From Stenogyne calaminthoides (lineage: Eukaryota > Streptophyta > Magnoliopsida > Lamiales > Lamiaceae), in assembly GCA_037126765.1 (NCBI GenBank), contig JBBCBC010000017.1:20575916-20639915 (forward strand): a stretch of 64,000 nucleotides of DNA, in the 5' to 3' direction. Shown here piece by piece: positions 10,890 through 22,285 of the stretch. A program made the translations under genes and the position numbers. Every line of letters begins with the position of its first letter. The stretch's first letter is position 1. Below the pieces are notes generated by a model. The model made no database searches. It worked only from the letters and a program-made list of their open reading frames with translations, and was not told the DNA's origin.

Positions 10890-11690
10890 ACCGGATTCTA
10901 GCCATGCAAGAGGAATCGAACAGTTTGAGAGGAATCAGGTTTGGAAACTGGTGGACTGATCAACCTATCAAGATGTGATTGGCACAAAGTAGGTATTCAA
11001 GAACAAGAGAGATGAGAATAATGTCATAACTAGAAATAAGGCAAGACTTGTTGCTAAGGAGTATTCACAATCAGAAGGAATTGATTATGATGAGACCTTT
11101 GGACCCGGCCGCCGTCAAATCGAAGCCATTTGGTTGTTTTCTCGCATATCGCCTACGAGGGTTTATTATGTATCAGATGGATGTTAAGAGTGCATTCTTA
11201 AACGGGGTACTAGCTGAGGAAGTTTATGTTGAACAACCTCCAGGCTTTGAAAAAGGCGACTGTGTGTACCGATTTAAGAAAAGCTCTTTATGGTTCGAAA
11301 CAAGCTCCTCGAGCTTGGTATGATACACTCTCTCGGTTCTTGATAGAGGCGGTGGTTTCACTAAAGGAATAGTGGATGTAACCTTATTGAGAATAGAAGA
11401 TGGAGAAGATATTCGATGGTTGGATTTATGTGGACGACATCATCTTCTTGGATCTCCCAACAAGAGTTTATGTGATAAATTCAAAGAAGTTCGATGCGGG
11501 GAAGTTCGAGATGTCCATGATGGGTCGATGAATTACTTTTCGGGTCTACAAGTTAAGCAAAAGTCTGTAAGGGATATTCATCCGCCAAAGTACACTATTA
11601 GGAGTTTGTTGGCTAAGTTTGGAGTTCAAACCGTAGAAGGAAGCCATAATTCCTATGTTGATTGGATTCAAGATGGATCCGTATGAGAAT
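10890..11690 (+). pseudogene. reverse transcriptase of element D (frameshifted)
   Basis: Copia RT in several frames. About 10900-11100 carries the K-A-R-L-V-A-K-E-Y-S-Q motif with a stop before it, and 11048-11323 carries Y-Q-M-D-V-K-S-A-F-L-N-G and the V-Y-V-E-Q-P-P-G-F motif. The catalytic Y-V-D-D is at 11427-11438, and M-N-Y-F-S-G-L-Q-V-K follows at about 11530. At least four frame changes separate these motifs. Several lie where the cognate motif in element H has CTG or CAG and this copy has CG, so some shifts could be sequence errors. Confidence 0.8.
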
Positions 11691-11789
11691 GATCGTAAAA
11701 ACTAATCGTAAAGAATATAGGGGCTCTCATTGATCTTTACTATACCGATCGCCCGCCAGGACCGGATATCACTTTTGGTAAAGAGGTGT

Positions 11790-12438
11790 ATGTGTCGATT
11801 TCGTGCAAATCCAATGCAAAGCCACCGGAAGCAAAAGCCTAAGCGGATTCTTAAGTATCTGAAGGGACAAGAAACCTTGGTTTATTTTACCCATCGATGA
11901 TAATCTAGAGCTTAGTGGGTATTCTCGATTACGATTATGGAGGTTGTAGAATTGATGTGAAGTCAACCTCGGTACATGTCGGGCTTTTAGGTAGTAAACC
12001 GATCTCGTGGTTTTCAAAGAAGGTACATCGATTCATGGTACATCTACTACTAAAGGTAATATATGGTCTGCAGTGAAGTTGTTGTTCCTAAATCGCTCGG
12101 GCTTAGTCGAAATGAGAGATTATAACATTGTAGCTAAGAACGTACCTATACTCTGTGACAGTAATAGTGCTATTGCAATCACTCAGAATCCTGTTTTACA
12201 TACAAGATGCAAGCATGTGGATGTCAGACACCATTTTATAAGAGATCATGTTGAAAAGAAGAATATCATAATGGAAAAGATCCATACTGATAAACAAAAA
12301 GTTGATATCTTAACCAAGCCACTAGCTGAGATCAGATTCAGAGAATTATGCAATGAGCTAGGGCTTCTGGATCTCGGAGAAAGTGCACCAGAAATGTTTG
12401 GTGGACTGGTCTCCAGAACCAGTTGGTTAAGAGACTAA
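11790..12438 (+). pseudogene. RNase H of element D
   Basis: The C-terminal 143-codon frame (12007-12438) has the copia RNase H features: S-T-T-K, C-D-S-N-S-A-I-A, the R-C-K-H-V-D-V-R-H-H-F-I-R-D motif and the terminal D-I-L-T-K-P-L-A-E block. The N-terminal half (11790-12006) is frameshifted. The usual pol end is at about 12438, close to the expected place after D-L-G-E. Confidence 0.8.
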
Positions 12439-14536
12439 CCAAGTTAAGAGGAATCAGTTGAGTTAGGTATCTCAACTGATCAGAAGATCAGTCAAGGAAC
12501 TGATAAGAGAAGGCTTTATCAGTTCAGACAAGGAACTGATTAGATTAAGGCATATCAGATTAAAGGAACTGGTCAGATTAAGGCATATCAGATTAAAGGA
12601 ACTGATCAGTTTGGTTGTTTCATACTTTGTAAGTAAATTAAGTTAATGTCCAACAAGCAAGTTACATAAGATTAAAGCTTCAATCGCATAAGGAAACAGA
12701 AAATACACAACAATGAAATAATAGAACTTTTCATTAATAAAGACCCGGAGGTCGAATTTACATTACAAGTTACAAGTACAAAAGGACCCGGAGGTCAGTA
12801 CATAAACCTTAAACCATAAACCCTAAGCCTAACCCTAGAAAGGGGGGAGAGAGGCTTTAAAGATTCTAGAGCCTGATGCTCCCATTTTCCCCCAACCCTA
12901 AAAGGGGTGTGAGAGGCTTTGAAATAATCCTAAAGCCACCCTCAGAGCTTCGGAGTGAGGAGCGAGAGCGGCATTGAAGGATTTCTAAGCCAGGAGCCCC
13001 TAGTCCTAAAATCAATGGGCTCTCCAGCTGTTAAATGGGACACAAGTGCCAAAGATGTGGTGCAAAGACCACATGGCCAAAAGTGTCACATGCAAATATT
13101 GAGTTTGATATACGGTGATCAGCTGTTGTCTGTTCAAGATCGAATACCAAACTCATGTTTTGTATCAGAATGAGTCTGTTGATGTTAATTCCGTCATCTC
13201 GATAGGCACACAAAGTGCATACGGTTAGGAGAAGTGTCTTCTCATTTACGATAGCAGATCCGCAGCCTCGGTGGTAGAGAAGCTTGGCAATAATTGTATG
13301 TGTAATCTTCGATGATGATGAAAGCAGTAATAAGGGACACACATGGTTGATTTAAGAAGCTGAAATCATTTGAAAAGGGTTAAAGGTTTTTGCCGGAAGT
13401 TTCACCGGAAATAAGGGTTCACCGGAATACATGGTTTACAAAACTTAAAGAAGATAAGTATGGTGAATGGGTTATGTTGTGTAAATCATTGGTCCAATTT
13501 ATAGAGGCCAAGCAGGGGTGCAAATGAAAATTTGATTTCTCAAAGCCTTTTAGAGAAATTGGCACCGCAAGGACAACGCGTAGGAAACACGCGACTGATG
13601 ATTGGATAAGCTTACGATGATTGATATCCCAAAGTATCCAGACTATTATTATGAATTTCAAATTGTGCCGACTTAGGGAATCGAGACGACTCTCCGATTT
13701 TCCAAGACTAAGTTTTGGCGGTAACACTTATCCCAAGAATTGACTTGGTCTGAGTAGAATCAGATTAGGTCAACTGAAATCTGATTAGATAAGAGACTGA
13801 TCAGATGAGGAAGATCAGTTGAGTATGATACCTCAACAAATAAGATAAATCAGTCAATAAGTAATCAGAGATAACAGTTGAAGGGGGAACTTCAACTGAT
13901 CAGGAAGGATCAGAAAAGGGAATATCAGACGCAAAGTGGAACGGATCAGTTAAACGGGACAGTTGGGAAATTATAAGGATTAGGCAGAAAACTAAGATCA
14001 ACAAGTGGTACAAACAAACTTCAAGTGGTATTGACTGATTACAATATCAGTCAACTAGATACGCATTTCTGTTTCTTTGTTTACTGCTTACATATCTGAA
14101 ATTATGTGATAATATTTGCCATTACTGTACACATACTTTTGTGACGCTTACCCTGCAAAGTATTTAATGCGGACGTAGGGTATATGTATTAAATGTCACT
14201 AAATGTGTTTTTAAATCCAAAAGGCAATCGCGCGTGCATATCCTGACCACACGATCAAAACCGCTCAATCTAGATCGTTTATCCTTTTCAAACGTTTGAT
14301 CTTCTAGTCTTGATTTTCCCTCCTTCCTTTTATAAGCTTCATCAAAACCCTACCAGAATACTTTTCTCAAAATTCTTGCGATTTATTCTCTGCAAACTCA
14401 AAATTATCTTTCTGCGCTTCAAAGTGTTTCTTGCGATTCAACCTATTTCAAAATCGAAAAGCAGAATCTGGTAATTTCTGGTTATTTGATGAATTACTTT
14501 CCTAAAATCCATTGATCATATAGATTACGTCTATTT
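12439..14536 (-). other. region between pol and 3' ORF of D, with a possible antisense transcription unit
   Basis: 12440-12640 and 13740-14080 are filled with short CTGATCAG/AACTGATAAG words like those in the LTR. The block between (about 12700-13735) looks different. On the minus strand it has a TATA-like CTATAAATTGG near 13498-13508, then a Cys-rich frame of 103 codons (13031-13342), then C/T-rich text. On the plus strand at 12835-12930 there are two similar AACCCTA...GAGAGGCTTT segments. Antisense ORFs between pol and the 3' LTR are known in some plant LTR elements. No known domain is recognised, and 14080-14536 holds nothing evident except a leader-like stretch before the 3' ORF. Confidence 0.4.
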
Positions 14537-17500
14537 ATGTTATCCTGTGTTATGCCTTATCGTCTCTTGGTATCTATGGCTACTCACGGATTGGGCAAAA
14601 TTATGTGTAACTATGCGGATTTGGCAACCAAAATTGTTGAAGACAAATTTGTAAGGTTTGGTGTTACACGGGATCCAGAATCAATGGAGGTGGAACAAAT
14701 TCTGAGAAGGTGCGATCTCGAAAAATACTGTGCTGGTCACTGCAATCCAGTAATGTAGTATGAGGCATTAGAATTCTTGAGGAATTTGAAGGTGAACACA
14801 GAAAATCCTGGAGAAGAACTGATTTCTTCAGTAAATGGAGAGGATATCAGACTTACAAATGCTGATATAACTCGACTGTTCAACTTGCCCAAAGGAAAAA
14901 TCTCTCCTGCTCACTACAGGGAGAATGAAGACGAACTAATCAAAAATGAACTCTTTAGAGAGGCTGATAAACACCAGACCGTAGGCTTTGTCAGGCCTAT
15001 GTTGAAAAGGAAATACCGTCTGTTGTTTGACATTCTGTCAAAAACAATTATGGGTATCTCTTTCAGCCCAGATGGATTAACAACTGTCAAAATGTATAAT
15101 ATGACTGCTATTATCGATGGAGCCAAAAATATTAATTGGCATGGTTTTCTGAAGGCTATTCTGCTCTAAGAACATGACAAATTTGGAGTTAGTGAACAGA
15201 GACAAGTCTATCTGAAGAAGAGAATCAGCAATCTCAACAAAGTAGCAGTCATTCTGAAGGACAAGATGCCAAATGCTGAATGGGATCAGAACGGACTGAA
15301 GTCCTACAAGGCCTTTCTCTCAACCACAACTGCCATCTATGGGCCGAAAGATGATGATATGTGGCTCACTCCCCCTAAGACTAAGAAAGGGAAGAACAAG
15401 GAGGCAGCTACGTCTGCAACTGATGCTCCTCAAAAGAAGAAGAGAAAACTGGTAAAGGCTCAGGAGAAGAGGCCAAAGAAAGTAAAACAGACCGCCATGA
15501 CTCTTTTTCTGGATGAAGAGTTAGAAGAAGATGAAGTGCCAGATCAGCCTGATGTGCCACAGAGATCAGCTGAAAAATCAGACAGGCAGGCTTCCTAAGT
15601 TGAGAGCTCGCCAGAGCAATTAGAGGGAGGAGCAAGGGATGAAAGATCTCCATCACCCCGATCTCCATCAATCTCGCGCTAATTCACCACTCAGACTTCT
15701 AGCTACTGAGCATATCTCTCCTTCTCCTTCACCTGCTCGCGAACCTGAGAGTTCACCTGTTCACGAACTAGTAAGACCACCTGCTGCAGAACCGACTGCA
15801 AGAGCTGCTACAGAACCCAACCCTACTGCAGAACCTCTACAGATTTAGCCAATCAGCCAACATCCAGCTACTCAGACGCCACCAGAACCCTCTACATCTC
15901 ATCAACCTGAACCTGGTCGATCTGAACAGTTGATTCCTGAGTCCAGATCATCCAAGACCATCACCGGAAAAATGGTCAGAATGAGAATTGAACGTGAAAT
16001 TGATGAGTTGTACCCGGAGTTGGAAGCCCATCCTGTTATTCGGGAAGAAGTAATGGAGATCCTGACCTGGAAAGATCTCCGTTTGAAGAACTTCTCAGAT
16101 TTTATGATCATTATTGAACAGATGGGAGGTGTTGATGCGTTCACAGATTTTGATTTCGACATGAAGAAATCTGCTCAGGTAGGATCACCAGCTGAACCGA
16201 TAACTGTTGAAGCGATTAAAGCTTTGATCCACAGAATGCTGGGAATAATTGAACAAGTTGAACTGGAGGCTGTTGCAGAAACTCCTAAGGAAGGTGATCC
16301 TATGAAGGATGTGGGAGTTGCCGATGATAGTGGACTTGGTGCTGCAGTTCATGACCAGCCACTGGAGGCGCAAACAACTGGAACTGATCAGGTGATACAA
16401 AATATTCCTGCAACACACATCACCACTGATCAACTTAGGGAAATCAGATCTTGTTTTAAAGATCTTCTGAAAGAAGAAGTTGAGGGAGTGTTGGCTAATG
16501 AAGTTAGCAACACAATAGCTGATCAGAGGCAGATTGGCCTCAAAGAAATAACGGATCAACGGGAATTGGCTATTTCCCAGATTGAAGCAATCAAAGATCA
16601 GTTCTCTCAAACCGTGACCAACCTGACTGCTGAATTTAAAAAGACAGTTGACGACAAGCTAGTCCAGGTTGATCAACAACAAGTTTCTCTTCTGATGGTC
16701 ACTGAAAAGCTTGAAATGACTGAAGAAAAACTTGATAAACTCATTCTTACCCTCTCTACTGCCGTTGAATCTGTCAAGATTGAGCTGATCTCAAAGATTC
16801 AAAATCTATCTACTCAAGCTCAAGGTTTATCTGTTGAAGATCTTAACAAGGCCATATCAGTCAGCTTTGGATCTCTGACTTCCCACCTCAATGCTCTTTT
16901 TGATCAAACCAAAAAGGGGGAAGGACAGGTTGAGAAACCAACTGACTTCATCAGAACAACAGAAGAACTGATTCAGACAGTTGAATCCTATGGCCAGAGA
17001 CTAGACCATCTGGATCTGTTTGCTAATGAAGTTTCTGGGAAGATGGAAAAGTCAAAGGCAAGAAAGTTAGCGGGTGCTGGGACATCAAAACCTGTACCAG
17101 CCACTCAGACTAAGAGAGTCACGAGAAACACAGCTAGCCAGATACAGGCCGATAAGGAACTGGCTGAGAAACTGACTAAGGAGCAGATTGCTGAAGAAGC
17201 TCATATTAGTGAAGAAGGAAGAAGGGCAGAAAAATTGGCAGAGGCAGAAGACCTGAAAAAGAAATACAGATCGAGGGCGAAGAAAGGCAGAGCTGGAAAA
17301 TCTGGAGCAGAAACTCAGTTGCCAGCAAGAGTTGATGAAATCATTCCGAAAACTGCTGCTCATGCTGATAGGTTCGAGGAATGGAATAAGATCAGAAGTG
17401 AATGGCTTCTGGATGCATTTTTTCTTGACCTAGTGCCACAAGAAGAATCACCAGATGCAGAATTTCTCAACTGGTTGGAGAACAAGCACCCAGATTTTCT

Positions 17501-17666
17501 GAAATATCTGGAAAATGAGGCCAGAATAATCAATGTGAGAATATCTCGTCAAGAGTATGACGTAATGGACTACTCGAAGAAGGCAGATGGCTCATTTGAT
17601 AGACTGGCATTTCAAAGGTTCTATTTTGACATCCTGAACAAAGCTCGCATAACTAATCCTCAGTAG
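14537..17666 (+). pseudogene. extra 3' coding region of element D (envelope-like position)
   Basis: Frame 2 runs 14537-15598 with stops at 14756-14758 and 15167-15169. The coding signal then moves to frame 0 (15639-17666) with a stop at 15846-15848. The parts in order are: a globular N-terminal domain; a Lys-rich, nuclear-signal-like stretch (about 15370-15500); an acidic patch; a long Pro/Ser/Glu linker (about 15600-15950); and, in the 578-codon final block, a helical domain, a long coiled coil (about residues 170-370), a basic K-R-V-T-R and R-S-R-A-K-K-G-R segment and a conserved-looking C-terminus. No signal peptide or hydrophobic membrane segment is evident. Sirevirus elements carry an envelope-like ORF at this place; the content suggests an intracellular coiled-coil protein instead. 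Element H has a counterpart at 32795-36256. Confidence 0.7.
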
Positions 17667-17952
17667 ATCAATGATGTCAAATGGAAGCTATACCGGATAT
17701 TCAACGTTCCTCAGGATCAACGAGAAATGCCAGAGGGATATAAGCCAAGAGATTAAAGATCAGAAGACTGTTTAGGATCAGCTGAATTTAAACTCAAACT
17801 TTTCTGATGTAACCTGTAATCGATAAATCTACTGAATGAAAAGTTTATTCTTTTTCTGATCCTAAGACAAAATCTCATTGTCTTCTGATTATGTGTTCTT
17901 TACTGTTTTATATTTATCAACTGTGTTGGTTTCTCAAGTGTTTTGGTTTCAT

Positions 17953-17967
17953 CAAAAAGGGGAAAAT
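17953..17967 (+). promoter_or_regulatory. polypurine tract of element D
   Basis: AAAAAGGGGAAAAT directly before the TGTTGGG of the 3' LTR, the expected plus-strand primer. The same tract with one more G precedes LTRs of F, H and I. Confidence 0.8.
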
Positions 17968-19531
17968 TGTTGGGAAATTTAGAGTTTTGATGAAAGTTCC
18001 AAAACACATGTAATAGGACCAGTCAGACCTGTTAGCTGACTGATGTTTTTAAATACCAGTTATAAGATAACCAGTTGATACTTATTGTATAGAACAACTG
18101 ATGTATAAGATAGGTCACATATTGAGGGGGAACTCAATATGTATAGGTCAGATCTAAAGACCAGCTGAAGTCAGAAGGCCAGAAGGCAAAGGAAAGACAG
18201 AAGATCAGACGATCTGATAAAGTCAGATGATCAGAGTGAAATCATGAAGCTCAAATTCAGAAAACCTAAAGATCAGATGACTACCAGAAGATCAGACCAG
18301 AAGACCTACATCAGCCGAGTCTACTAGTTGAGCTAAGATAACTGGCACCAGAAGACTCTATCAGGTAGACTGATCAGTTGTAACTGATCAGGTCAGCTCA
18401 CACCAGGTGGTAACTGATGTTTCACCAAGTCATACGTTGTTGATCTGAACAAGAAGAATGTCAACTTTAGTTGGTAGAACAAACACTGAAAAGTGTTTTT
18501 GTTAACCAATAAGAACAAGACACGTATGAACGGAGCCGATAATACGGGATTTGTTGCTGCTTGGTCAAACGGCTATAAAAGACAACTATCCATGCTTTCG
18601 GCCATGCCGTCCCTGAAGCACGTCATATCAAATCCTACATATCTACCAAATATAGCCAAAAATTCAAATTGCTCTCCAACGGCTCTTTGATTTCGGGGTC
18701 TATAAATATGGGATTCCTCTTCAGAGTGAAAAAAACACGGAAATTATCAAGAAACTCATACTATAGCCAAATTTCCGCACGAAGAACACAACCTTGAAGA
18801 TTAGTTTTCTAAGTGTTCATCCCATAGTTCTTAGCACAAAAATCTTATCCTCTAGCTGTTAGGCTACTTAAATACTGGGATAGATTTCAAAGTTGGAACA
18901 AATAACAAATCTTACCCAAAACCCAAAGTTAGGTTAAGTTTATTTAGCAAGATTTCAGACTAGGGTTTCTAGTTCTAATTTCTGGGATCGGTTGAGTGAG
19001 AGCTCTATAAATATCTGTTGGTGTAATGTGTTGGACTAACACAATAATCTAAGTCCAGTTGGTTAAGTTGGTGCCCCTTGTGATGGGGAAGAGTGGACGT
19101 AGGACTGGTTGTCCGAACCACTATAAATCTTGTGTGCATTTACCTGATTGATTAACTGCTTTACACTATTGCACACAACTTGATTAAATTTGCATACATA
19201 TTCTGAGTTAGGATCAGCTAGCACCAAGCTACTGATCTGATCAGATTGACTCCATAATCATCTGATTGAAAACAGCTTCGGAATCTGATTTGTTATAAAC
19301 TGGTTTTTCACACGGGTATAAACTAGCTTCCGCACAATCAGTTAAACTGATAGACACCAAACTGATCTGCCCTCCGGCGATCAGTAAGTTAGATATCAGT
19401 CCAAACTAATTCACTTGCACTCTGATCAGGCAAACTGCAATCACACCTTATCTGCACGAAAAAGTTTTCAGAAGTCTATTCACCCCTCCCCTCTAGACTT
19501 CTGCCCTCACGAAAGCCATTCAGGACCTACA
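17968..19531 (+). repeat. 3' LTR of element D
   Basis: 1564 bp, collinear with 4686-6272 except for scattered substitutions and small indels (for example an 18-bp segment near 4882 missing here). It ends AGGACCTACA before the GACCC duplication. Confidence 0.93.
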
Positions 19532-19536
19532 GACCC

Positions 19537-20254
19537 TTTTCTGGGAAAGGGGTGCATGCCAAAGAATTTCTAGAGTTGATCCACAACGATGTTTGTGGAC
19601 CATTTCCCACTCTTGCTAGGGGTCACGGGTCACTTCGGATACTTCATCACTTTTATTAATGATTTCTCAAGATACAGATACGTGTATCTTATGAAACACA
19701 AATTCAAATCTTTTGAGAAATTCAAAGAGTTTAAGGCTGAAGTAGAGAAACAACTTGGTAAGAGTATCAGGACTCTTCGATCAGATCGAGGAGGTGTATA
19801 CCTTAGCCATGAATTCACTGATTACTTGAAGTTACAGGGAATCCAGTCACAATGGACTCCTCCCGGAACACCTCAGATGAATGGTGTGTCCGAGAGAAGA
19901 AACCGAACCCTGTTAGACATGGTAAGGTCCATGATGAGCTTTTCCTCTCTTCCGACATTCTCATGGGGATATGCGTTACAAACCTCAATTTACATTCTGA
20001 ATAGGATTCCATCTAAATTGGTTGAGCATACACCATATGAAATATGGTGTGGCAAGAGAGCCAACTTTTACACATTTCAAAAATGGGGTTGTCCCGTGAT
20101 TGTGAAAAAGATGCTTACCGACAAGTTGGAATCCAAAGGTAAAAAGGGTTACTTTGTGGGATATCCTAAGGAAACTAAAGGATATTACTTCTATCTACCT
20201 GAGAAACAAACAATGATTGTTTCTAGGCAGGCCAACTTTGTTGAAGACAATTAA
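19537..20254 (+). pseudogene. integrase of Copia C, continued
   Basis: Frame 19589-20254 (222 codons), extended upstream in phase to 19537. It shows H-N-D-V-C-G-P-F style catalytic Asp region (partly frame-disturbed at its start), R-S-D-R-G-G-V-Y-L with the second Asp, and P-Q-M-N-G-V-S-E-R-R-N-R-T with the Glu. It ends in the R-I-P-S-K and G-Y-P-K-E-T-K-G-Y-Y-F-Y motifs of the copia integrase tail. This is the best-preserved part of element C. Confidence 0.85.
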
Positions 20255-22243
20255 GTCTTTAAGGAACAAGGCCGTAAGATGACAGAACTTAAAAAAATTC
20301 AAGACCACAAATTAACAAAGAGACTGATATCTTGTCAAAGCAACATGACAAGGAATCAGTGGGAGCATTCAGCAACTTTCACGGTGGGAGTCTTTCACTA
20401 GGTGATCGTCTTTCAGCCAGTGAGAGAGTAATTGGAGTATGCTTGCCAGTGCAAGAACCTCCAAGTGGACAGAATGAGAACAACATAGTTCAAACTCCCG
20501 CCCAAGAGGCATCTGAAAGTGTAGCTCTTGAGGACTCTCCGGACATTGATGAAATCAATGCACCACAAAATTTTCACGATCAGAATGTACAGCCTGCACA
20601 ACCACAGCTCCATAAGTTAATTAGGAATTCGTAATCCGCCCATTAGATACGGTTACCTCTTGGAGGAACTCGATAATATGGACATACCGGATAAGGACGA
20701 TCCTAATACTTATTCTGAAGCAATATCAGATATTGATTCAGGGAAGTGGCATGAAGCCATGAAATTCGAGATGGACTCAATGTAAACTAATCAAGTCTAG
20801 GACTTGGTTGAGTTGCCTAAAGGGGTTAGACCCATATTTTGCAAATAGATCTTCAAGCGTAAGACTGATGCAAATGACAAAGTACAAACCTACAAAGCCA
20901 GGTTGGTGGCGAAGGGTTATAGTCAACGCAAAGGCATTGACTATGATAAGACCTTCTCACCAGTTGCAAAGATCAAGTTCATTCGAATTTTACTTGCGAT
21001 AGCAGCACACTATGATTATGAGTTTTGAGAGATGGATGTCAAAACAACTTTCCTCAATGGAAACATTGATAAGGAAGTGTTTATGACTCAACCGGAAGGT
21101 TAACATCTAAGCTAAATTCTAATCTAGTATGCAAGCTAAAGATATCCATTTATGGATTGAAGCAAGCTTCTAGGAGTTGGAATATCCGATTTGATGAAGC
21201 TATCAAGTCTTTTGACTTCATCAGAAACTCGGAAGATCCTTGCGTTTATTGTAAACGCAACGGGAAGAATATTATTTTCATAATTGTATATGTCGACGAC
21301 ATATTGATTTTGGGAACCAATATCCCGTTAATGCAGTTCGTTAAAGATTTGTTGATAAAGACCTTCATGATGAAGGGTCTTGGTGAATCCTGCTACATCC
21401 TAGGGATCAAGATCCACAACGATAGATCCAAAAGGATGTTGAGGCTGTCACAGTCCACCTATATAGACAAGGTGTTTAAGCGTTTTGCGATGGAGAACTC
21501 TAAGAGAGGATCTCTATCGGCAAATCATGGGATAAAGCTATCAAAGAAGGATTGTCCTTCTGTTGAAGCAGATATCAAGCACATGAAAGATGTCCCATAT
21601 GCATATGCAATTAGGTCAATCATGTACGCCATGACTTGCACTAGGCTAAACATGACCTACGCTATCAACATCACTGGTAGATACCAACAGAATCTGGGTG
21701 AGTATCACTGGATTGCTGTCAAGACCATTCTGAAGTATCTTAGACGAACTAAAGAATGTTTTCTTGTCTATGGTGGACAGTCAGAACTAGTAGTGACTGG
21801 ATATGCTGATGCAAGTTTCCAATCCGATTGTGATGATTACAAATCACAGTCAGGTTACATTTCACTCTCAATAATGAGGCAATCAGTTGGAATAGTTCTA
21901 AGCAAAAGGACTGCAGATTCAACAACCGAAGTTGAGTACATTGCTGTATCAGAAGTCTCAAGGAGGTTGTCTGGATTTTATAGTTCTCAAGAGAACTAGG
22001 GGTAGTTCCGAGTGTCAGTTGTCTAATAAAGTTGTATTAAGACAACGTTGGTGCGAATGCTCAAGCAAAGGAATCGAGATCAGCAAACAGAAACAAGCAT
22101 GTACCTAGACTTATCATCTGATCCGAGAGATCATAAGGATAGGATAAATGGAATTAAAATGTATTCCCACATATTTAATTTGGAAGATCATTTCACCAAA
22201 ACACTGAGTGTTCATGTACACACTAGACATTTGATGGTCTAGG
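20255..22243 (+). pseudogene. reverse transcriptase and RNase H of Copia C
   Basis: 20332-20634 is the linker after integrase. RT pieces start near 20650: the K-A-R-L-V-A-K-G-Y motif region at about 20890-20930 and M-D-V-K-T-T-F-L-N-G at about 21030, in changing frames. Then a 280-codon open frame (21157-21999) has A-S-R-S-W-N-I-R-F-D, the catalytic Y-V-D-D at 21289-21300, L-G-I-K-I-H, and the RNase H start G-Y-A-D-A-S-F-Q-S-D with E-V-E-Y-I-A. RNase H is then frameshifted and finishes in 22048-22242 with D-H-F-T-K-T-L. Stops and shifts make it inactive. Confidence 0.85.
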
Positions 22244-22274
22244 GGTTAGACATGTAGGTGATTGACTCTAGTCC

Positions 22275-22285
22275 AAGTGGGAGAT
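22275..22285 (+). promoter_or_regulatory. polypurine tract of Copia C
   Basis: AAGTGGGAGAT immediately before the TGTTAGTG start of the 3' LTR. Confidence 0.7.

Larger units (their letters stand above)
4686..19531 (+). mobile_element. Sirevirus-like copia element D, complete (14.8 kb)
   Basis: Both LTRs are present (4686-6272 and 17968-19531), flanked by the 5-bp target-site duplication GACCC at 4681-4685 and 19532-19536. The order inside is PBS, gag with CCHC knuckle, protease, integrase, RT, RNase H, a 2-kb non-coding stretch, an additional 3' coding region, polypurine tract, LTR. Integrase before RT makes it copia; long LTRs, a large gag and an extra ORF after RNase H are hallmarks of the Sirevirus (SIRE1/Maximus) lineage. 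The LTRs differ by scattered substitutions and a few short indels, so insertion is younger than element C. Gag, pol and the 3' ORF all carry stops or frameshifts, so it is not autonomous as sequenced. Confidence 0.93.
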
